From: Ascaphus truei
Taxonomy: Eukaryota > Chordata > Amphibia > Anura > Ascaphidae
Assembly: GCA_036426205.1 (NCBI GenBank)
Contig: CM071570.1
Location: 70,591,426 to 70,655,425, forward strand
Length of the DNA stretch: 64,000 nt
Reading direction: 5' to 3'
Under the pieces are notes generated by a model, which was not told the origin of the DNA, did no database searches, and saw nothing but the letters and a program-made list of their open reading frames with translations. The position numbers were made by a program, and so were the translations under genes. Of the stretch, positions 9,442-21,900 are shown piece after piece. Numbering within the stretch: the stretch's first letter is position 1; the number at the start of each line of letters is the position of its first letter.

Positions 9442-12368
9442 CCCATTACAACTCTGTCCCAAAACCCTGAGAATACCCCCTTCAAATTCCAAAAAGGGCT
9501 ATCTGTCACCCATATATATATCCGGAGTCTGCTGCCCAAACTGGATGAACTAAGAGCATCGTGCCTTATCCATAAACCAAAAGCCATTGTTCTTCCAGAA
9601 ACATGGCTAACCCCTAAAACCCCTGATGCACATATTGCCATTTAGGGATACTCCATTTTTAGGAGAGATAGGTCAAAGAGAGGAGGAGGGGTGTTATTTT
9701 ATATTGCAAACACTTTACAATTTACATTGTTAAATTGCCCCCCAAGCCCACCCCCTTTTGAAATCCTAGTTGGCAGAATATGCCTCCCCTTTTCTAAGCC
9801 CATCTTGCTTGCTGGCATCTACCGCCCCCCTAAAGCCCCTCTACAATCCCTGACTGATATCACCCAGTTTCTTGGCTCCATTTCCTCTCTGAATGAGAAG
9901 AGTGAGCTGCTAGTTCTTGGGGATTTTAACTTCAATTGGCTTGACCCTAAAAACCACAAAATCCAGATACAAATCAAGTCGCTTAACCTATCGCAACTCA
10001 TTTCCCAACCCACACAGACAAACCTGAAATCGCACAACCATTCCTTGCTTGACTGGATTCTCTCCTCAAATCCCAGCAGAATCCAATCCTCTGGCATCCT
10101 TCCTGACATTTTCTGTGACCATGCAATAGTGTACTGTGTAAGGAAAATTAAACCGCCCCAATCAAGCCCTAAAGTTCTCCTCACTAGAACATTTAGAAAC
10201 TTTAACCCACAACAGTTTCGGGATGACCTTACCAACTGCCCTTGGCACAGAATCGATTTAATTCCTGACCCTGATTCTGCGCTCGACTATTTCCAATCAG
10301 AGTTCTTAAAACTCTGTGATACCCATGCACCAATACGCAAAATAAGGGTATGGGGTGCCCACATTCCATGGGTTTCACCTGACCTTATAGCACTCTACCA
10401 GTTCAGGGATGCCTTGTGGAAAAGCTACAAAGTAACTGGCACTACCAAGGATCTCAATCACTACAGATGCCTGCGGGACATGTGCACAAGGCAAACAAGG
10501 CATGCAAAAGTACAATATTACTCTGACAATCTCCTCCAGAATACATTAAACCCAGCAAACTTCTGGAAGGTTATCAACAACATATTCCAGCCTTCTAACC
10601 ATCAACAGCCAAGTAATATTACTAAGGGAGATATTACTCTGACAAACCCCACCGACATTGCAAATGCATTCAATGATTACTTTGTGGAGTGTGCTACTAA
10701 CTTATTAGCGAAACGCAACCCAAACCACAAACCTGAATCTCATCCTGGGAGTACCCATATAGCCCCACCCCCTTCCAACACTGCTCACAATTTTCAATTT
10801 GGCCCAGTATCCGAAGAGGAGATTACACAAGCGCTCCTCAAATTAAAACTAAGTAGCCAATGTGGACCTGACCTACTACAATCTAAGTTCCTAAGACTTG
10901 GTGCCCCAGCAATTGCCAAACCAATTGCTTCCATAGTCAACTCTATCCTGTCTGCAGGTCATATCCCTAAGACCTGGAAAACTGCCAGAGTTGTCCCAAT
11001 CTTCAAAAGTGGGGACAAAAACACTGTCTCAAACTACAGGCCAATCTCCCTTCTCCCAATCCTATCCAAAGTCATGGAAAAATGTGTCCACTCCCAATTA
11101 AGCGATTAGTATAACAAGACAAATTTCCCTAGCCAATTCCAATCTGGCTTTCGCCCCAAACACTCTACTGTAACTACCCTGCTAAAAGTTTGCAATGAAA
11201 TTCAGTGTGGAATGGAACGGGGTCAATTCACTGGTGCAATATTCCTAGATTTTGCAAAGGCTTTTGATACTGTTGATCATGATATCCTGCTTAATAAACT
11301 CCAGAGCTCTGGAATAGGGAAGCATGCTTTAAACTGGTTTCAGTCCTACCTATCAGTAGATCCCAACATGTGTCCATCTCAGGCTCTAAATCCAACCCCC
11401 TGGATATCACCTGTGGTGTCCCGCAAGGCTCTGTTCTGGGCCCGCTACTCTTCTCAGTGTTCATCAATGATCTTCCCATAGCTTGTAAGGAAGCCTCAAT
11501 ACACATGTATGCAGATGACACAATTCTATATACACACAGCCATAGCCTCTCTGACCTTGAACACATACTTCAGTCTGACTTTTTGAAACTCGAAAACTGG
11601 ATTTCCCAAAACAAACTGTTTTTAAACACTGACAAGACTGTAACAATGGTATTTGGGACCAAGACTACATTTTTAAATCTTCCAGTGACTGAGCTCCAGA
11701 TCAGAACCAACGCTAACACCACCCTAACTCCTGTTACTATTTTTAAATACCTGGGCATATGGTTTGACTCCCACTTAACATTCGGAATGCACATTGATAC
11801 CCTGACATCCAAAACCTATGCCAAACTAGGTGTACTTTACAGGAACAAATCCTCCCTAAGCCTGCTGGTCAGAAAGCGTATTGCACAGCAGATGATAATG
11901 CCAATTATCGACTATGGAGACATAGTATATGGCTCGGCACCCCAAAACCACCTTGGCAAACTTGACACTCTCTACAATTCAATTTGTCGTTTCGTTCTCC
12001 AATGCAACTACAACACACATCACAGCGAAATGCGCAAAGAGCTAGATTGGTCATCACTCGAGTCCAGGTGCAAAGTTCACCTTTCCTGTCTTGCCTTCAA
12101 ACTCTTTCTGGGCAAGCTACCCACCTATCTGAACAAGCTCCTCACCCCTACCACATGCAGCACTTATCATCTGAGATCTGACTCCAAAAGACTGTTCATG
12201 GTCCCAAGGCTCAACAAAGTAGCCGGCCGCTCCTCCTTCTCTTACCGTGCACCCCAAAACTGGAACAACCTACTGGAGACTCTCACATCCACCACCAGTT
12301 TAAGTTCTTTCAAAACTAAAACTGTCTCACACTTTAATCTGGTCTGTAACTGTTACATAAGCCTATAA
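9442..12368 (+). pseudogene. LINE-A ORF2: APE endonuclease and reverse transcriptase, broken
   Basis: The protein would nick target DNA and prime reverse transcription of the element RNA. Endonuclease landmarks are IYIRSLLPKLDEL, ETWLTP, LGDFNFNW and CDHAIVY (a Cys replaces the usual Ser of SDH). A basic linker follows (NFWKVINNIFQP, NAFNDYF), then the reverse transcriptase: GHIPKTWKTARVVPIFKSG, NYRPISLLP, FLDFAKAFDTVDH, ITCGVPQGSVLGPLLF and MYADDTILY, with the catalytic DD intact. Damage: in-frame stop TAG at 9643-9645, TAG at 11107-11109, and a one-base deletion near 11353, inferred by comparison with the 42.9-kb copy. The frame ends at 12368 with NCYISL. Confidence 0.85.
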
Positions 12369-12549
12369 TATACACCCTCTCAATCTGTGCATGCAATGTA
12401 TTGTATATAATGTATACCCTGTTCATTTATGTAACTGTATTTTTAACCATGTATTATTTGTCATATTAACTATGCCCAGGACATACTTGAAAATGAGAGG
12501 TAACTCTCAATGTATTACTTCCTGGTTAAACATTTTATAAATAATAATT

Positions 12550-13287
12550 AATTCAGAGATACACCTCTATCCTGTTGAACCCTTAAGTGAAGGGAGTGAC
12601 TGGTCATGTGCTATATCCACTTAAATTGTAGAAAAAATATACTAATGTACACTTATCTACAGTAAAAATAACCTGTAGATGAGCTCAGCCAAACTGGTAT
12701 ATATCACATGTATAACCAAAGTGCCAGTAATCACACACACATAATGAGTGTACAGGTGCTAACTGCAGCATCAGTATGTAGAGTGCTAAATATGTCCTCC
12801 ATTGGGGGGAAGGTGTTAAATGGTTTCACCACCTAGCATGCAAACTACTCCACAGAATGTATTCTGTTGACAATGAAAAGTGCATATGAGCACATCCAAA
12901 ATCATACCATGCTAGCCCTAGATGACAGATCCAAATCTCCTGTGACAAAATTGCACATTGGGGGCCTGCTAAGACCAGTACCCTAGACGCTAACCTCAGA
13001 TATTAACTAGCTGAATACCAGATGGAGAAGTAATTCCACAGGTACACTAACAATTCTCCCTTGGTAATATCTAACCCTCAGCTGGCATCAGACAAGATGC
13101 AATGATGCTGCACCCTGGTAGATCAGAAAAAAACACAGTGTTTTAACACCTTTAACAAATCCCCCCTCTGTTCAGAGGTTAACTGACTCCTCATAAGTAT
13201 ATGGTTGCCATCAAAGGTATTCCTCTGTGGAGGCTGAGGATCCAGATCTGTTTCAATTCCACAGGGTGGATGAACAGAGATCTCTGC
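12550..13287. other. No gene seen
   Basis: Unrecognised AT-rich sequence between the LINE-A tail and gypsy integrase remains. No terminal repeats or coding motifs were found. Confidence 0.5.
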
Positions 13288-13730
13288 ACCTTTCAGGATT
13301 TCAGTAAGTTAACATGACATATTTGTTTACCCTTCTTGGACCCTGGTTGAGATATTTCGTAATTCACGTCTACCGTGTGGTGACGTTCTTCAAATGGGCC
13401 CTGACATTTGGCTAGTTTACTCTCACAACAAGGTAAAAGCAACATCATCTTGGCCCTCAGTTTGAAACACCCTCATGCGAGCATTTTGGTTATAATGTCT
13501 CTTCTGACTGTCTTGAGCACATCTAAGATTCTCCTTTGCAAAATGACAGACCATGTCTAGGTGGTTTCTAAGGGTATTCTTATAAGGGGGCTGCTTTTCC
13601 TTCCAGGACTCTTTTAGAAGGTCTAGGATACTCTGGGGTTGATGGCCATATAGGCGCTCAAATGTAGAGAATCCCTTGGAGCCAGGAAACTCATGTTCTC
13701 GCTAGACCCACTCCTGTAACAGTGAAGGGG
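13288..13730 (-). pseudogene. Ty3/gypsy integrase C-terminal relic
   Basis: The minus strand encodes LYGHQPQSILDLLKESWKEK, FAKENLRCAQDSQKRHYN, RMRVFQ, then KCQGPFEERHHTVDVNYEI and GKQICHVNLLKS. This is the order in vertebrate gypsy integrases: the LYG.....LD..KE.W stretch after the core, the ENL..AQ..Q..YYN helix, the GPF/Y module and a HVNLLK end. Several stops and frameshifts interrupt it, including one near the expected Q.GD.VLVLLP stretch. It belongs to a lineage different from the chromodomain next to it and faces the opposite way. Confidence 0.75.
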
Positions 13731-13880
13731 CAACAGGAGTATGAGGTTTGTGCTATCAGTGACTCCAAAGGACAAGGATGTGGTTTGTTGTATCTAGTGG
13801 ACTGGAAGGGTTGTGGCCTCGAGGAGCGTTCGGGGAAATCGGACAACGCCATCCATGCACCCAGACTAGTAAAACAATGA
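13731..13880 (+). pseudogene. Chromodomain of a Ty3/gypsy chromovirus integrase (3' end of pol)
   Basis: The plus strand reads YEVCAISDSKGQGCGLLYLV followed by DWKGCGLEERSGKSDNAIHA. The YEV.AI.DS, LYLVDWKG.G.EE and ApeLV-like elements are the hallmark of a chromodomain, which in chromoviruses targets integration to marked chromatin. The usual Tyr of WKGYG is Cys and the Trp of ERSW is Gly, so histone-tail binding is probably lost. A purine-rich tract (13930-13942) and an LTR follow directly, as at the 3' end of such an element. Confidence 0.75.
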
Positions 13881-13945
13881 AATCTAAGGTTTCCCCATCA
13901 TCCTGGTGCTCAGTCATTGGGAGTCACCACAAGGAGGGGGACTAC

Positions 13946-14500
13946 TGTCAGACCAGTCCATTGGTGATTAGCCAGGATATTCAGTATTAGGAAATCCTGC
14001 CCCTATCAGAGCTTATTCTGGCTACGGTATTGCAAGTGTCTACCAGGCTTGATACACAGGAGAAAAACTACAACTCTCAGAGGCATTGCAATGTAAGATT
14101 GTCCCACTTCCTGTTTGAGTGCTATTTAAAGTCCAGTAGTTACTCTGTTCCTTGCGTTGCAACTCTGCTCCTCGCTAAAGTGCATGTTCCTGTTCCTGTC
14201 TCCTGCCAGCTAAGTATACTGCTTAGTATAGTGCTAAGTATACTGTCTGCTTCCCTTATGTTTGACCTCAGATCTGCGTTGAACTTTGTTTTGCCAACCC
14301 CTAGCTGTTATCTTGTTACTAGCTTTTTACTTTGCCTATGACCTCAGATTTGCTCTGGACTTTGTCCTTGAATATAACCTCAAGTTATATTGCCTGATAT
14401 CCTTTGAATGACCCTGGATTGCTTTTGACTCTGCTCTGTCTAACAAACGTTACTATTTTTTTCGTTTCCGAGCCTCTGTCATCCCCAGTGTTCTCAGACA
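13946..14500 (+). mobile_element. 3' LTR of the chromovirus
   Basis: The segment starts TGTCAGACC right after the polypurine tract AAGGAGGGGGACTAC and ends TTCTCAGACA, giving the canonical TG...CA ends over 555 bp. A TATTTAAA-type box lies at about 14123. No second copy of the LTR is in the window, so only the 3' end of the element remains. Confidence 0.65.
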
Positions 14501-15499
14501 GGTCCCAAATCATTTGATGTTAATCTATGGCCTGGTAACCAAATATATTCTATTACCCCAAGTACTGTACTTGAATGCTTTACTAAAAATTATTTTGTTT
14601 ATAATTTTCTGATTCTTCTTACTTAAGAAGTCATTGGGCCATTAAAATAACTACTCACTGCTACTACATAAAATACATTCTGGTGCAGGAAGATACCTTA
14701 CAGTCCATTAACCTTGTCTTTCAACAATCAAAGGTGTCTTGTTGAATAACACCACTTAGTAATTATGGGCCTTTACGTAAAAACTGGTACAAAGAGCTAT
14801 GAAATACAGTACAAAGCCCAAAAAGTTAGTTTTTTTCCCACGTTCAGTTTTATTAATATATAATATTAATACACGGTATACATGTAAAACAGATGAACAA
14901 CACTCCACCACTCATCCCGGCACATTCGTATTAGGCAATCAAAACCACTTTCCAGCTTTAGTTAAAGCTCAGGGGTCTCCAATGAGTTTTTCTCCTTTCA
15001 CTGGCTATTTTAGACCCCTATTAAGAATACATCACAGTACCAAGGAAGAATGGTGTATATTGACATGAACTTCATGTCCGTATCAGCCATTCAACAATTT
15101 AAGAGCTCAAGATTGAGAGTATTGTGACAATGGCTCCATTAAGTAGGGCTGCCATTTGTTCGGGCTCTTTATGACACAGTCTTCTAGGGTTGCTAAACAA
15201 ACAAAGGCATAACATGCAGCACAATATTGTATCATTCAGGCTTCTGTCTGTTTTTATTCCATCGCAGTAGGGGTTTGCAACTTTAACAGATATATATTTA
15301 AGGAACTCCGTCCTTAACCTTCAGTGGTTTATGCTTCATATCAATGACAGACAATATAACTCAAGCACACTGTTACTTAAAGGAAAAACCAAAACATAAA
15401 ATGAAAGCCTATTCCACGGTAGGGAGGCTAACTATACAACATGTCTAACTAACACACTGGCTGGCTATTAACACTTTCCAGTTTTAAAAAGAGTACATT
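14501..15499. other. No gene seen
   Basis: AT-rich sequence without recognisable motifs. The frame at 14799-15068 has no domain. Confidence 0.5.
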
Positions 15500-15845
15500 G
15501 TAAGATGCAATAGGAATAATAAACTGCCCTTATCTGTAGGTCTGGAAACGCGGTCCTAAGAGAGTCCAGGCAATCCTTCTGGATACTGCGATACTTGAAG
15601 GGGGCGTCCTCCCAGAACATGATTCAGGAGCGGCAGGGCCCCAGCCTCCAGGCTCTAGGAGAGAGACTGATGCAGCAAATTTAAATGCCATAAATACCTG
15701 TTCCTCTATTAGGAGAGAAGGTGAGGGGAATTAGAACCATTGTGAACTCTGGTCTGGATTTCCTATCCACCAGCCTCAGTAACTGTGAAGCTGTGGGTTG
15801 GATCACACTTTCACTGTGGGTGCACCTTCTGATCTAAATCAGACA
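15500..15845 (-). mobile_element. Partial LTR, same family as 24964-25589
   Basis: The minus strand starts TGTCTGATTTAGATCAG and runs through GAAATCCAGACCAGAGTT and GAGCCTGGAGGCTGG. This parallels the plus-strand sequence from 24964, where GAAACTCCAGGCCAGAGTT and GAGCCTGGAGGCTGGGAGA are found. The 3' part is missing or diverged. Confidence 0.6.
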
Positions 15846-16017
15846 GAAAGGTGCATAATATCCTGGGACAATGTCACAGTATGTAAACAATAACAGTAAC
15901 AATTATAATGATTTTCAGATTTGAGGTTGTAAGACCAGAGTATATGAGTCAGGCCAATCAATTCCCTGATCCATGGATTCACTGCCCTGCTGTGTGTTTA
16001 CTTGAAAGATAATCAGT

Positions 16018-16410
16018 CTAGATATATTGTAAGAGTGGTTCCCAAATGTTTAGGAATTTCCTGTACTTATTTTCTAATGCATATGTACTCTTTTACACTT
16101 TAGCTATATCCCATAGTTTTGCTCTCCAGCTACCGATCATATGGGGGTTATCAGATTTCCGTCCCTGAGCAATCAGTAATTTAGCCGCTAAAAACATGGG
16201 ATTGATGAGTTGTTTTGAATATTTTGACACTGGACTCCACTCTGGTCATCATGCCAAGAGCATACATTCAGGGTTCAAAGGAACTTTTCCAGAAACTGTT
16301 TATTTTGGGACGTCCACCACACGTGGAAGAAATCTGCCCAAGAGACTGCAGAGTTTCCAGCAACAGTCTGGCATCACCAACATCATAGGTCAATGTAACC
16401 CAAAACTGTG
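16018..16410 (-). pseudogene. L1/Tx1-type ORF2 C-terminal relic
   Basis: The minus strand encodes a broken but recognisable tail of an L1-like ORF2. The first part covers the region where HLWWTCP..Q.FW is expected (remnants WKSSF and similar, in shifting frames). Then comes LAAKLLIAQGRKSDNPHM with WRAKLWDIAKV, a stop, and NKYRKFLNIWEPLLQYI before the final stop. The LAA..LIA..WK and KY.KFW patterns are the usual ending of this family. Frames shift at least once near 16210-16260. Confidence 0.6.
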
Positions 16411-16575
16411 TATTTTTCTTTTTTCAGTGGTTTGATTTATTGCAATTTTTTAAAAATGTCTCTGAAACCGTGTTGAGAAAATATTGGCAATTTTTTTAAG
16501 TAAATTGTTTACAGTTCTATGGAGTTTGTGTATTTCCCAGGTATGGCAATAAATTTTGCCCCTGTGTATTTACTT

Positions 16576-16713
16576 ACTTCCTGGTTCTCCCTGCGTGGAG
16601 CGCATGAGTAGCGCTGACACGCATTGCCTGGTGACTGTAGAGCGACTTCCTGGTCTACCCTGCGTGGAAAGCATGAGTAGTGCTGATACGCAGTGCCCGG
16701 TGACTGTAGAGCG
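16576..16713. repeat. Two tandem 69-bp units
   Basis: Units 16576-16644 and 16645-16713 both start ACTTCCTGGT and end GTGACTGTAGAGCG, with about nine differences. They lie just upstream of a hairpin motif, in what resembles a PLE 3' region. Confidence 0.85.
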
Positions 16714-16852
16714 ATGACGTCAGTGCTCCTGCTGAAACACACACGCTAGGCCCTGGCATGCAGCGATTAACCAATGGGAGAAGAGGAAGGAAAAAAGGCG
16801 CAAATTTTGAACATATTTAATAAGGAAAAGGATTGCAGGACATTTAGGAAGC

Positions 16853-16888
16853 CCCTGAAGAAGTCCATTCGGACGAAACGTGTCGAGA
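16853..16888 (+). other. Hairpin motif (copy 4)
   Basis: CCCTGAAGAA is followed by GTCC, loop ATTC, GGAC, then GAAACGTGTCG. The stem is perfect. No PLE coding sequence is recognisable nearby, so this may be a 5'-truncated PLE tail or pseudo-LTR. Confidence 0.6.
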
Positions 16889-17685
16889 CATTTTTTGGAG
16901 TCAGCTGCTGAATTATATAGACCTTAGGAGCTGTCTGAAGCTCTGTACCCCCTCAGTGCGGTATCCCCCAGTGTTATGGCCATCGCTGGGTTTTACTGAG
17001 AGTGGGGCCGCATGTGTTTTGGACTGCCTTAGGCTGTTTATGTATACAGCTCTGTAAGTGCTCATTTGTATTAATTTATAAAGTTTTTTCTACCTTCCAG
17101 TGAAGACATCATAAGTTGGTTACTTTAACAACCTAAAAGCATACTATTAGTACACACAATGTGAGTGGATATACTATAGAGTTATAGATTATATCTGCTT
17201 ATACAGTACTATACTGTGTGTGTGTTCTTTCTGTTCTTTCTTTCTGTTCTATATCCCCATTATATCCTGCCATCTGTGAGTCTGGGAGATATCGGGACTA
17301 TCCTGCCGTCAGAGACCATATATACCCTAAGAAGCATCCTGACATCAGACGTTCTTCAACAACATTTTGGTTAAACTGACTAACCGAGATGCCTGTTTTA
17401 TCTTACCAAATGTGAGTGCATTATCACCTTTACCTATACCAATCATACACAGAATTACACTATTGTGTCCTCTTTTTTGTATTTCATATTACCTGGATGT
17501 GAGTGTGCATTGGATCCTCCTACTCTATGGCAATAAATGTAACACAATTGGCAACATTAATAGAAGTGGATTAGAGAGAAAGAGATATAAATGCATATCT
17601 TTTCAAAATTCACTATTTGACGAGAGAAAGATAAAGGCCTTTATTCTGCAAACGACGATACTATATACGTATAATTAGATCTATA
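16889..17685. other. No gene seen; possible PLE 3' tail
   Basis: Pyrimidine- and TG-rich sequence downstream of the hairpin. It resembles in style the non-coding tails after the hairpins at 35959 and 50208. No frame has a known domain. Confidence 0.35.
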
Positions 17686-18180
17686 ATTTTATTTATATAG
17701 CGCCAACAATGTATACAGCATTTAACAAATTTACAATACAGGGTAAATAAATGACAAACAATGGGGGTAAGAGCCACACAAAAATGACAACATTAGTTAA
17801 AGGGAGACCCTGCCCCAAAGAGCTTACAATTGAAGTGGTATGCTGGGAGGCTTGCATACACAGTAAAGTTCGTAGTAGAGGTTTATAACATGAGATGCTT
17901 CTTTTAGGAGGTGAGATTTGAGCTGGGCTATGAATGTGGAAAGTGCTTGACGAATATTGAGTGGAACAATGTTCCATAGGTAGGGACAGATTAATTTATC
18001 AAATGTTTTACCAGGAAGTAGTACATTGAGAGTTACCACTCGTTTTCAAGTATGTCCTGGGCACAGAGTTATGATGACAGATACATGGATTAGTGAAAAA
18101 GGTTTAAAATGGGAGAGGTCTGTAGAGGTAAAAGGTGACAAAATGGCACAAAAAAGGTGCAAAGATGTGACAAACTTTTG
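17686..18180 (-). mobile_element. LINE 3' remnants, one nested in another
   Basis: At 17693-17830 the sequence holds TTTATATAGCGCCAACAATG and CCCCAAAGAGCTTACAATT, features I know from 3' tails of a common fish and amphibian retroelement. Minus-strand codons then give WNIVPLNIRQALSTFIAQLK, a LINE-type C-terminal pattern. At 18000-18090 a LINE-A tail (TTTTACCAGGAAGTAGTAC, AGAGTTACCACTCG) interrupts it. All parts are fragments. Confidence 0.5.
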
Positions 18181-21121
18181 TTCAGCGTAAGAGACGAGCA
18201 GGTGTGTAACGAGAGATCAGAGTTGAGATATATGTAGGTAAAGAGGAGTGTTCATCGTTATAAAAAATGAGGGTAATTCTGTAATTTATACTGAAATGAT
18301 TAGGAAGCCTGTATGTGAGAAGAAGGTAAGGGAGGATTCTATGTAACCCCTCAGCAGCATGCGTGCGAAACTGGGTGGATAGTAGTGATATTGACTGTAA
18401 TAGAGAAGGGAACAATGGGGCATAGTCTGGGAGGGAATATGAGAAGCTCTGTTTTAGCAATTGATATCAATGGGATTAGATTCTTAAAATCCGTCAAAAG
18501 ATTGCGGAATCCACAGATGGATTGTCGGTGTTTCTAAAAAAAAAAAAATCAGCAAAAGGTGGATTGCCATTTTTTTTTGAGATTGATCTGCTGAAATCCA
18601 CAGACCAAATTGGCCAATCTGCGGCGGATTCAAATCCGCCCCCAAAATTTGCCCATCTCTACAAGTAATTCATCAACTTCCCTCTAAGTTTACTTATCCT
18701 CTAGCCTTGAGCATCGTTGACATTTGTAATTGTCTTTTCTATATTCTTTGAATATGATGTCAGTAGTATACAGTAATCAGAAAGCCTCCGGTGCCATTTC
18801 ATTTTTTCAGATTGCCATCTTGTGCAGAATTTATCTGTGGGTTTTTAAATGTGATCAGTTTATTGTCAAATAAGCCAAACATGCAAGGTAATTTTTCAAT
18901 GCGGACCAGCAGTTTTGCACAAAGAGAAAATGAACCCAATTTATTTAGGTATGGTCAAATTCCTTATATGTTGTGCAGCAGAATATGTTTAAACCATTGG
19001 TACTTTACTTTAAAGCAGCAGTCCTGCATCCACTTTTTTTTGTTTTGCTACATGCACCATTTGAGTAGCTTTAATGAGAAACAATTACCTAAGGTGCAGA
19101 TTGATCCCTTCCCCTGTGATCGATCGGCCAATACCCTGCTTGTGGGGCAATCGAAATTTCCAACTTTGGACTACTGCAGCAACAAAGTAACATTATATTA
19201 CTAAGTGTAGCACATTATTGGTACAGTGTTCAGCTTGGCAATAGACAGCCTGCTGTTTGGAACACTGACAACCAAGTATCACAAACAGATCTGTTGCAAA
19301 GGGCTGAGCTCAAAAAAGGTGTGTGTAAGTGCCTGTTTCAAATGAGAAACGGGATGTGACTTTCTAAATGGTTGCTACAGCAGCCAAAGGATAATCAGCA
19401 CATTTAAAAAAAATCATACAAAATGGCATTAGTCATAAAAAAAAGAGATATGCAGTCAGTATTATCTAATCCTACAGAACTGATTTTTTTTAAAACCCAT
19501 AGGAGTTTGGATGTTTTGTGTCTTTGAATTAGTTATCTGTGTTGGATAAGTGTGCCTAAAACTGTGTAACATACTATGTTTTGCATAAGGCTGAGAGTAC
19601 ACCTTTCCAATAGGCTTGTTCTACCCAGGTTATCTGCTGATTGGCAGGCTGAAGAGTTCACATTTTAAATGTTTAGTGTCTTTTTTCTCAATAGAATAGA
19701 GATATTACATAATAAATTATGTACATATTCATGGTAAAGAGTAAGGATCTATGGGATTAAACATCATGGGCTGCAAATATTATTTTTGTCATAAAAGTAC
19801 AGCTGTAGCAGCCATTATTGCTCCCGCTGGCGTGTTGCAGCGGGACACAAAACACACCAGCGGGACAAGAGGCCATTATAATGGCCCTAGCCAAGTCCCT
19901 GCTAAATCTGTACTGATTTACTAAGCAGTTGTGCTTGTCCTATCGCCACTTAAATTAGCATCAAATATATCAGAATTGTTATGCATTGTTTATAGCAAGA
20001 ATTATCGAGGAGTTATCTGAGGCATACCCAATGTCATATAAAAGTACACAAATAACGTATCCAAAATCAGAAAAAGGTGACTTGTGTTGTCTAGTCTCAT
20101 TTTTGCAAAACTTATAAATTATCAGTGCAAAAGTAGTACAATTAAGAAAAACATTCAAACTTCACAGTGGGGTTTTCTTGATTGTTAAATCTGGTGCTGT
20201 ATTTGTCAGGGTACTTTGATAATAGCCCCAGATATCATTTAAAGTACCAGATGCCTGCCAAAATCAGAGTAAATTACAAATTGGAATATAATTAAAATTT
20301 TTAAGTGCACTTTGTTTAGCATTGTAGATTACTTTTCTTAGTATATTTTATAAATGATTCATATTGGAATTTATCATAGGTAGTTCATTTTATTGTGTTA
20401 CACGGGGTCATAGTATTTTCCTAATACCTTAGGAAGTGTTCAGCTGGGGAGCTGGGGAAGTTTATTAATGCAGCCCCCATACATACTTACTATAATATGT
20501 TGAAGTGGTCCCAAGAAATACATTTGCATACACATTTTTTTAAATAGCAGCCAACATCCTGACTAAGACAAAGTGCTGCCTACTAAACACAGACTTAGCA
20601 TACAAATGTCTGGCTTGGGCAAACATCAGCACATTGTGGACACCTGTTATGGTTTCAATAGAGTTCATTAGCATACTGTATTCCAGCTGCCTTTTGTCCC
20701 TTTTTGTCTAATGGTAGTCTGTGCAGTATACTGGTAAAACAATGTGTTGCTATTGAAGGAGAAACTTTTGGCCATTCAATGCTGTAAGAACAATCTGTGT
20801 GTGCCCAGTAAAATAAATCTTAATTGTCGTTTATAAACTGCTAGCAATTATGAACAAGCCCATAAAAAAGCTGCAATTAATTTTATAATATTTTTTACTA
20901 TTACCTAAATACTCATTTTTTCTTTTTTAATAAAACACTATCGGTACGTATGAGAAAAAAGAAAATATGAGTTGTTGTTGTTTTTACTATTTGTAAGTAA
21001 ATATGAATAATTACAAAATGTGTCAGTGTATACAGACCTTTTTTTTCTAACGTTTTATTTTAAGTTTTGATATAATCTTTACCATTGTATGGAATACAGG
21101 AAGTAAATAAAAGCTGTCTTA
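18181..21121. other. Long AT-rich stretch, no gene seen
   Basis: No coding motif was found. A TAGAGATGGGCAAATTTTGG-like end lies on the minus strand at about 18640-18661 and might be a hAT-type tip, without a partner that I can place. Inverted GC-rich words (CCCGCTGGCGTGTT / AACACACCAGCGGG) at about 19820-19866 form a small foldback. The rest looks like old neutral DNA. Confidence 0.45.
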
Positions 21122-21322
21122 AGCCGCGCTTATAGTGCCGGTGACGGGGACAGCGACGCTGACGTCACGCTGACGTCACTGGAAAAATCAAATTGAAGTG
21201 ACTTCCAGCGATCGTGACCAAGCCGTTGCGCTATCAAGCCGGCGCGTCGCTCCTACTATGAGTGCACACGACGGCATCAATACATTTGTCGCATCACTGT
21301 TGCCGGCACTATAAGCGCGGCC
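21122..21322. mobile_element. PIF/Harbinger-like MITE
   Basis: Terminal inverted repeats AGCCGCGCTTATAGTGCCGG and, on the other end (complement), GGCCGCGCTTATAGTGCCGG are nearly perfect over 20 bp. The flanks are TTA at 21119-21121 and 21323-21325, which matches the TWA target of PIF/Harbinger elements. The 201-bp body contains a duplicated GCTGACGTCAC motif and has no coding capacity. Confidence 0.75.
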
Positions 21323-21900
21323 TTAGAGTGAATGACAGCCTCAAATGTAGGAAAATTAATTACTGGATGAGTGAGTGGCATGACCAAAGTGAAAACTTCA
21401 ACTAGACGTTGTGGCCACCTTGGGTGTGTGTTTGTCTGCCTGTGTTTTTGTTCATTTGGTCTCTCTCCACAGGCCAAACGCCTTCTGATAACATTTTGTG
21501 GGTAATTTTCAGCCAACCTATCTTATATCTGCCAGAAGTTTCAACCAAATTGGTGCAGCCCCTATTTTGGAATTCGTTTTTTGAAGTGACAAAAAATATA
21601 AATGTATGTATAACTTTATTTATATAGCACCATCCAGGTAAATAGCACTTCACAACATAAATAAATGGTACATCTCTTGACTGGATTTTTGATACGAAAC
21701 ATTAAATGTGTTATTTTGCAATGTGTACTATATTTTCAAACAATTTGCTTGAATCTTTACAGACATGAAATATTAATTATGAAAATAAATTGGTAACCAC
21801 AGTAACAAACAACACTGTACAATTTAATAGATACATCAATTTAGACGTACATACATTATAAGACACTATGAGTAGTTTTGTGGATATGTATTGTGACACA

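Larger units (their letters stand above)
8450..12549 (+). mobile_element. LINE-A, CR1/L2-group non-LTR retrotransposon (copy 1)
   Basis: Order: 5' region (about 8450-8643), a DNA transposon that splits it (8642-9402), 2A-like motif, APE-type endonuclease, reverse transcriptase, short 3' UTR and an ATAAATAATAATTA tail at about 12532-12549. The 3' end (GAGAGGTAACTCTCAATGTA, then ACTTCCTGGTTAAACATTTT) recurs on the minus strand at 18000, 31824, 33066 and 33373, which defines the family tail. The coding region is broken, so this copy is not autonomous. The clade call rests on the CGVPQGSVLGPLLF and MYADDTILY motifs plus an APE endonuclease. The 5' limit is approximate. Confidence 0.8.

Noticed and set aside
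18791..19204. 137-codon plus-strand frame
   Set aside because: No domain, AT-rich composition and no splice or promoter context; treated as a chance frame.
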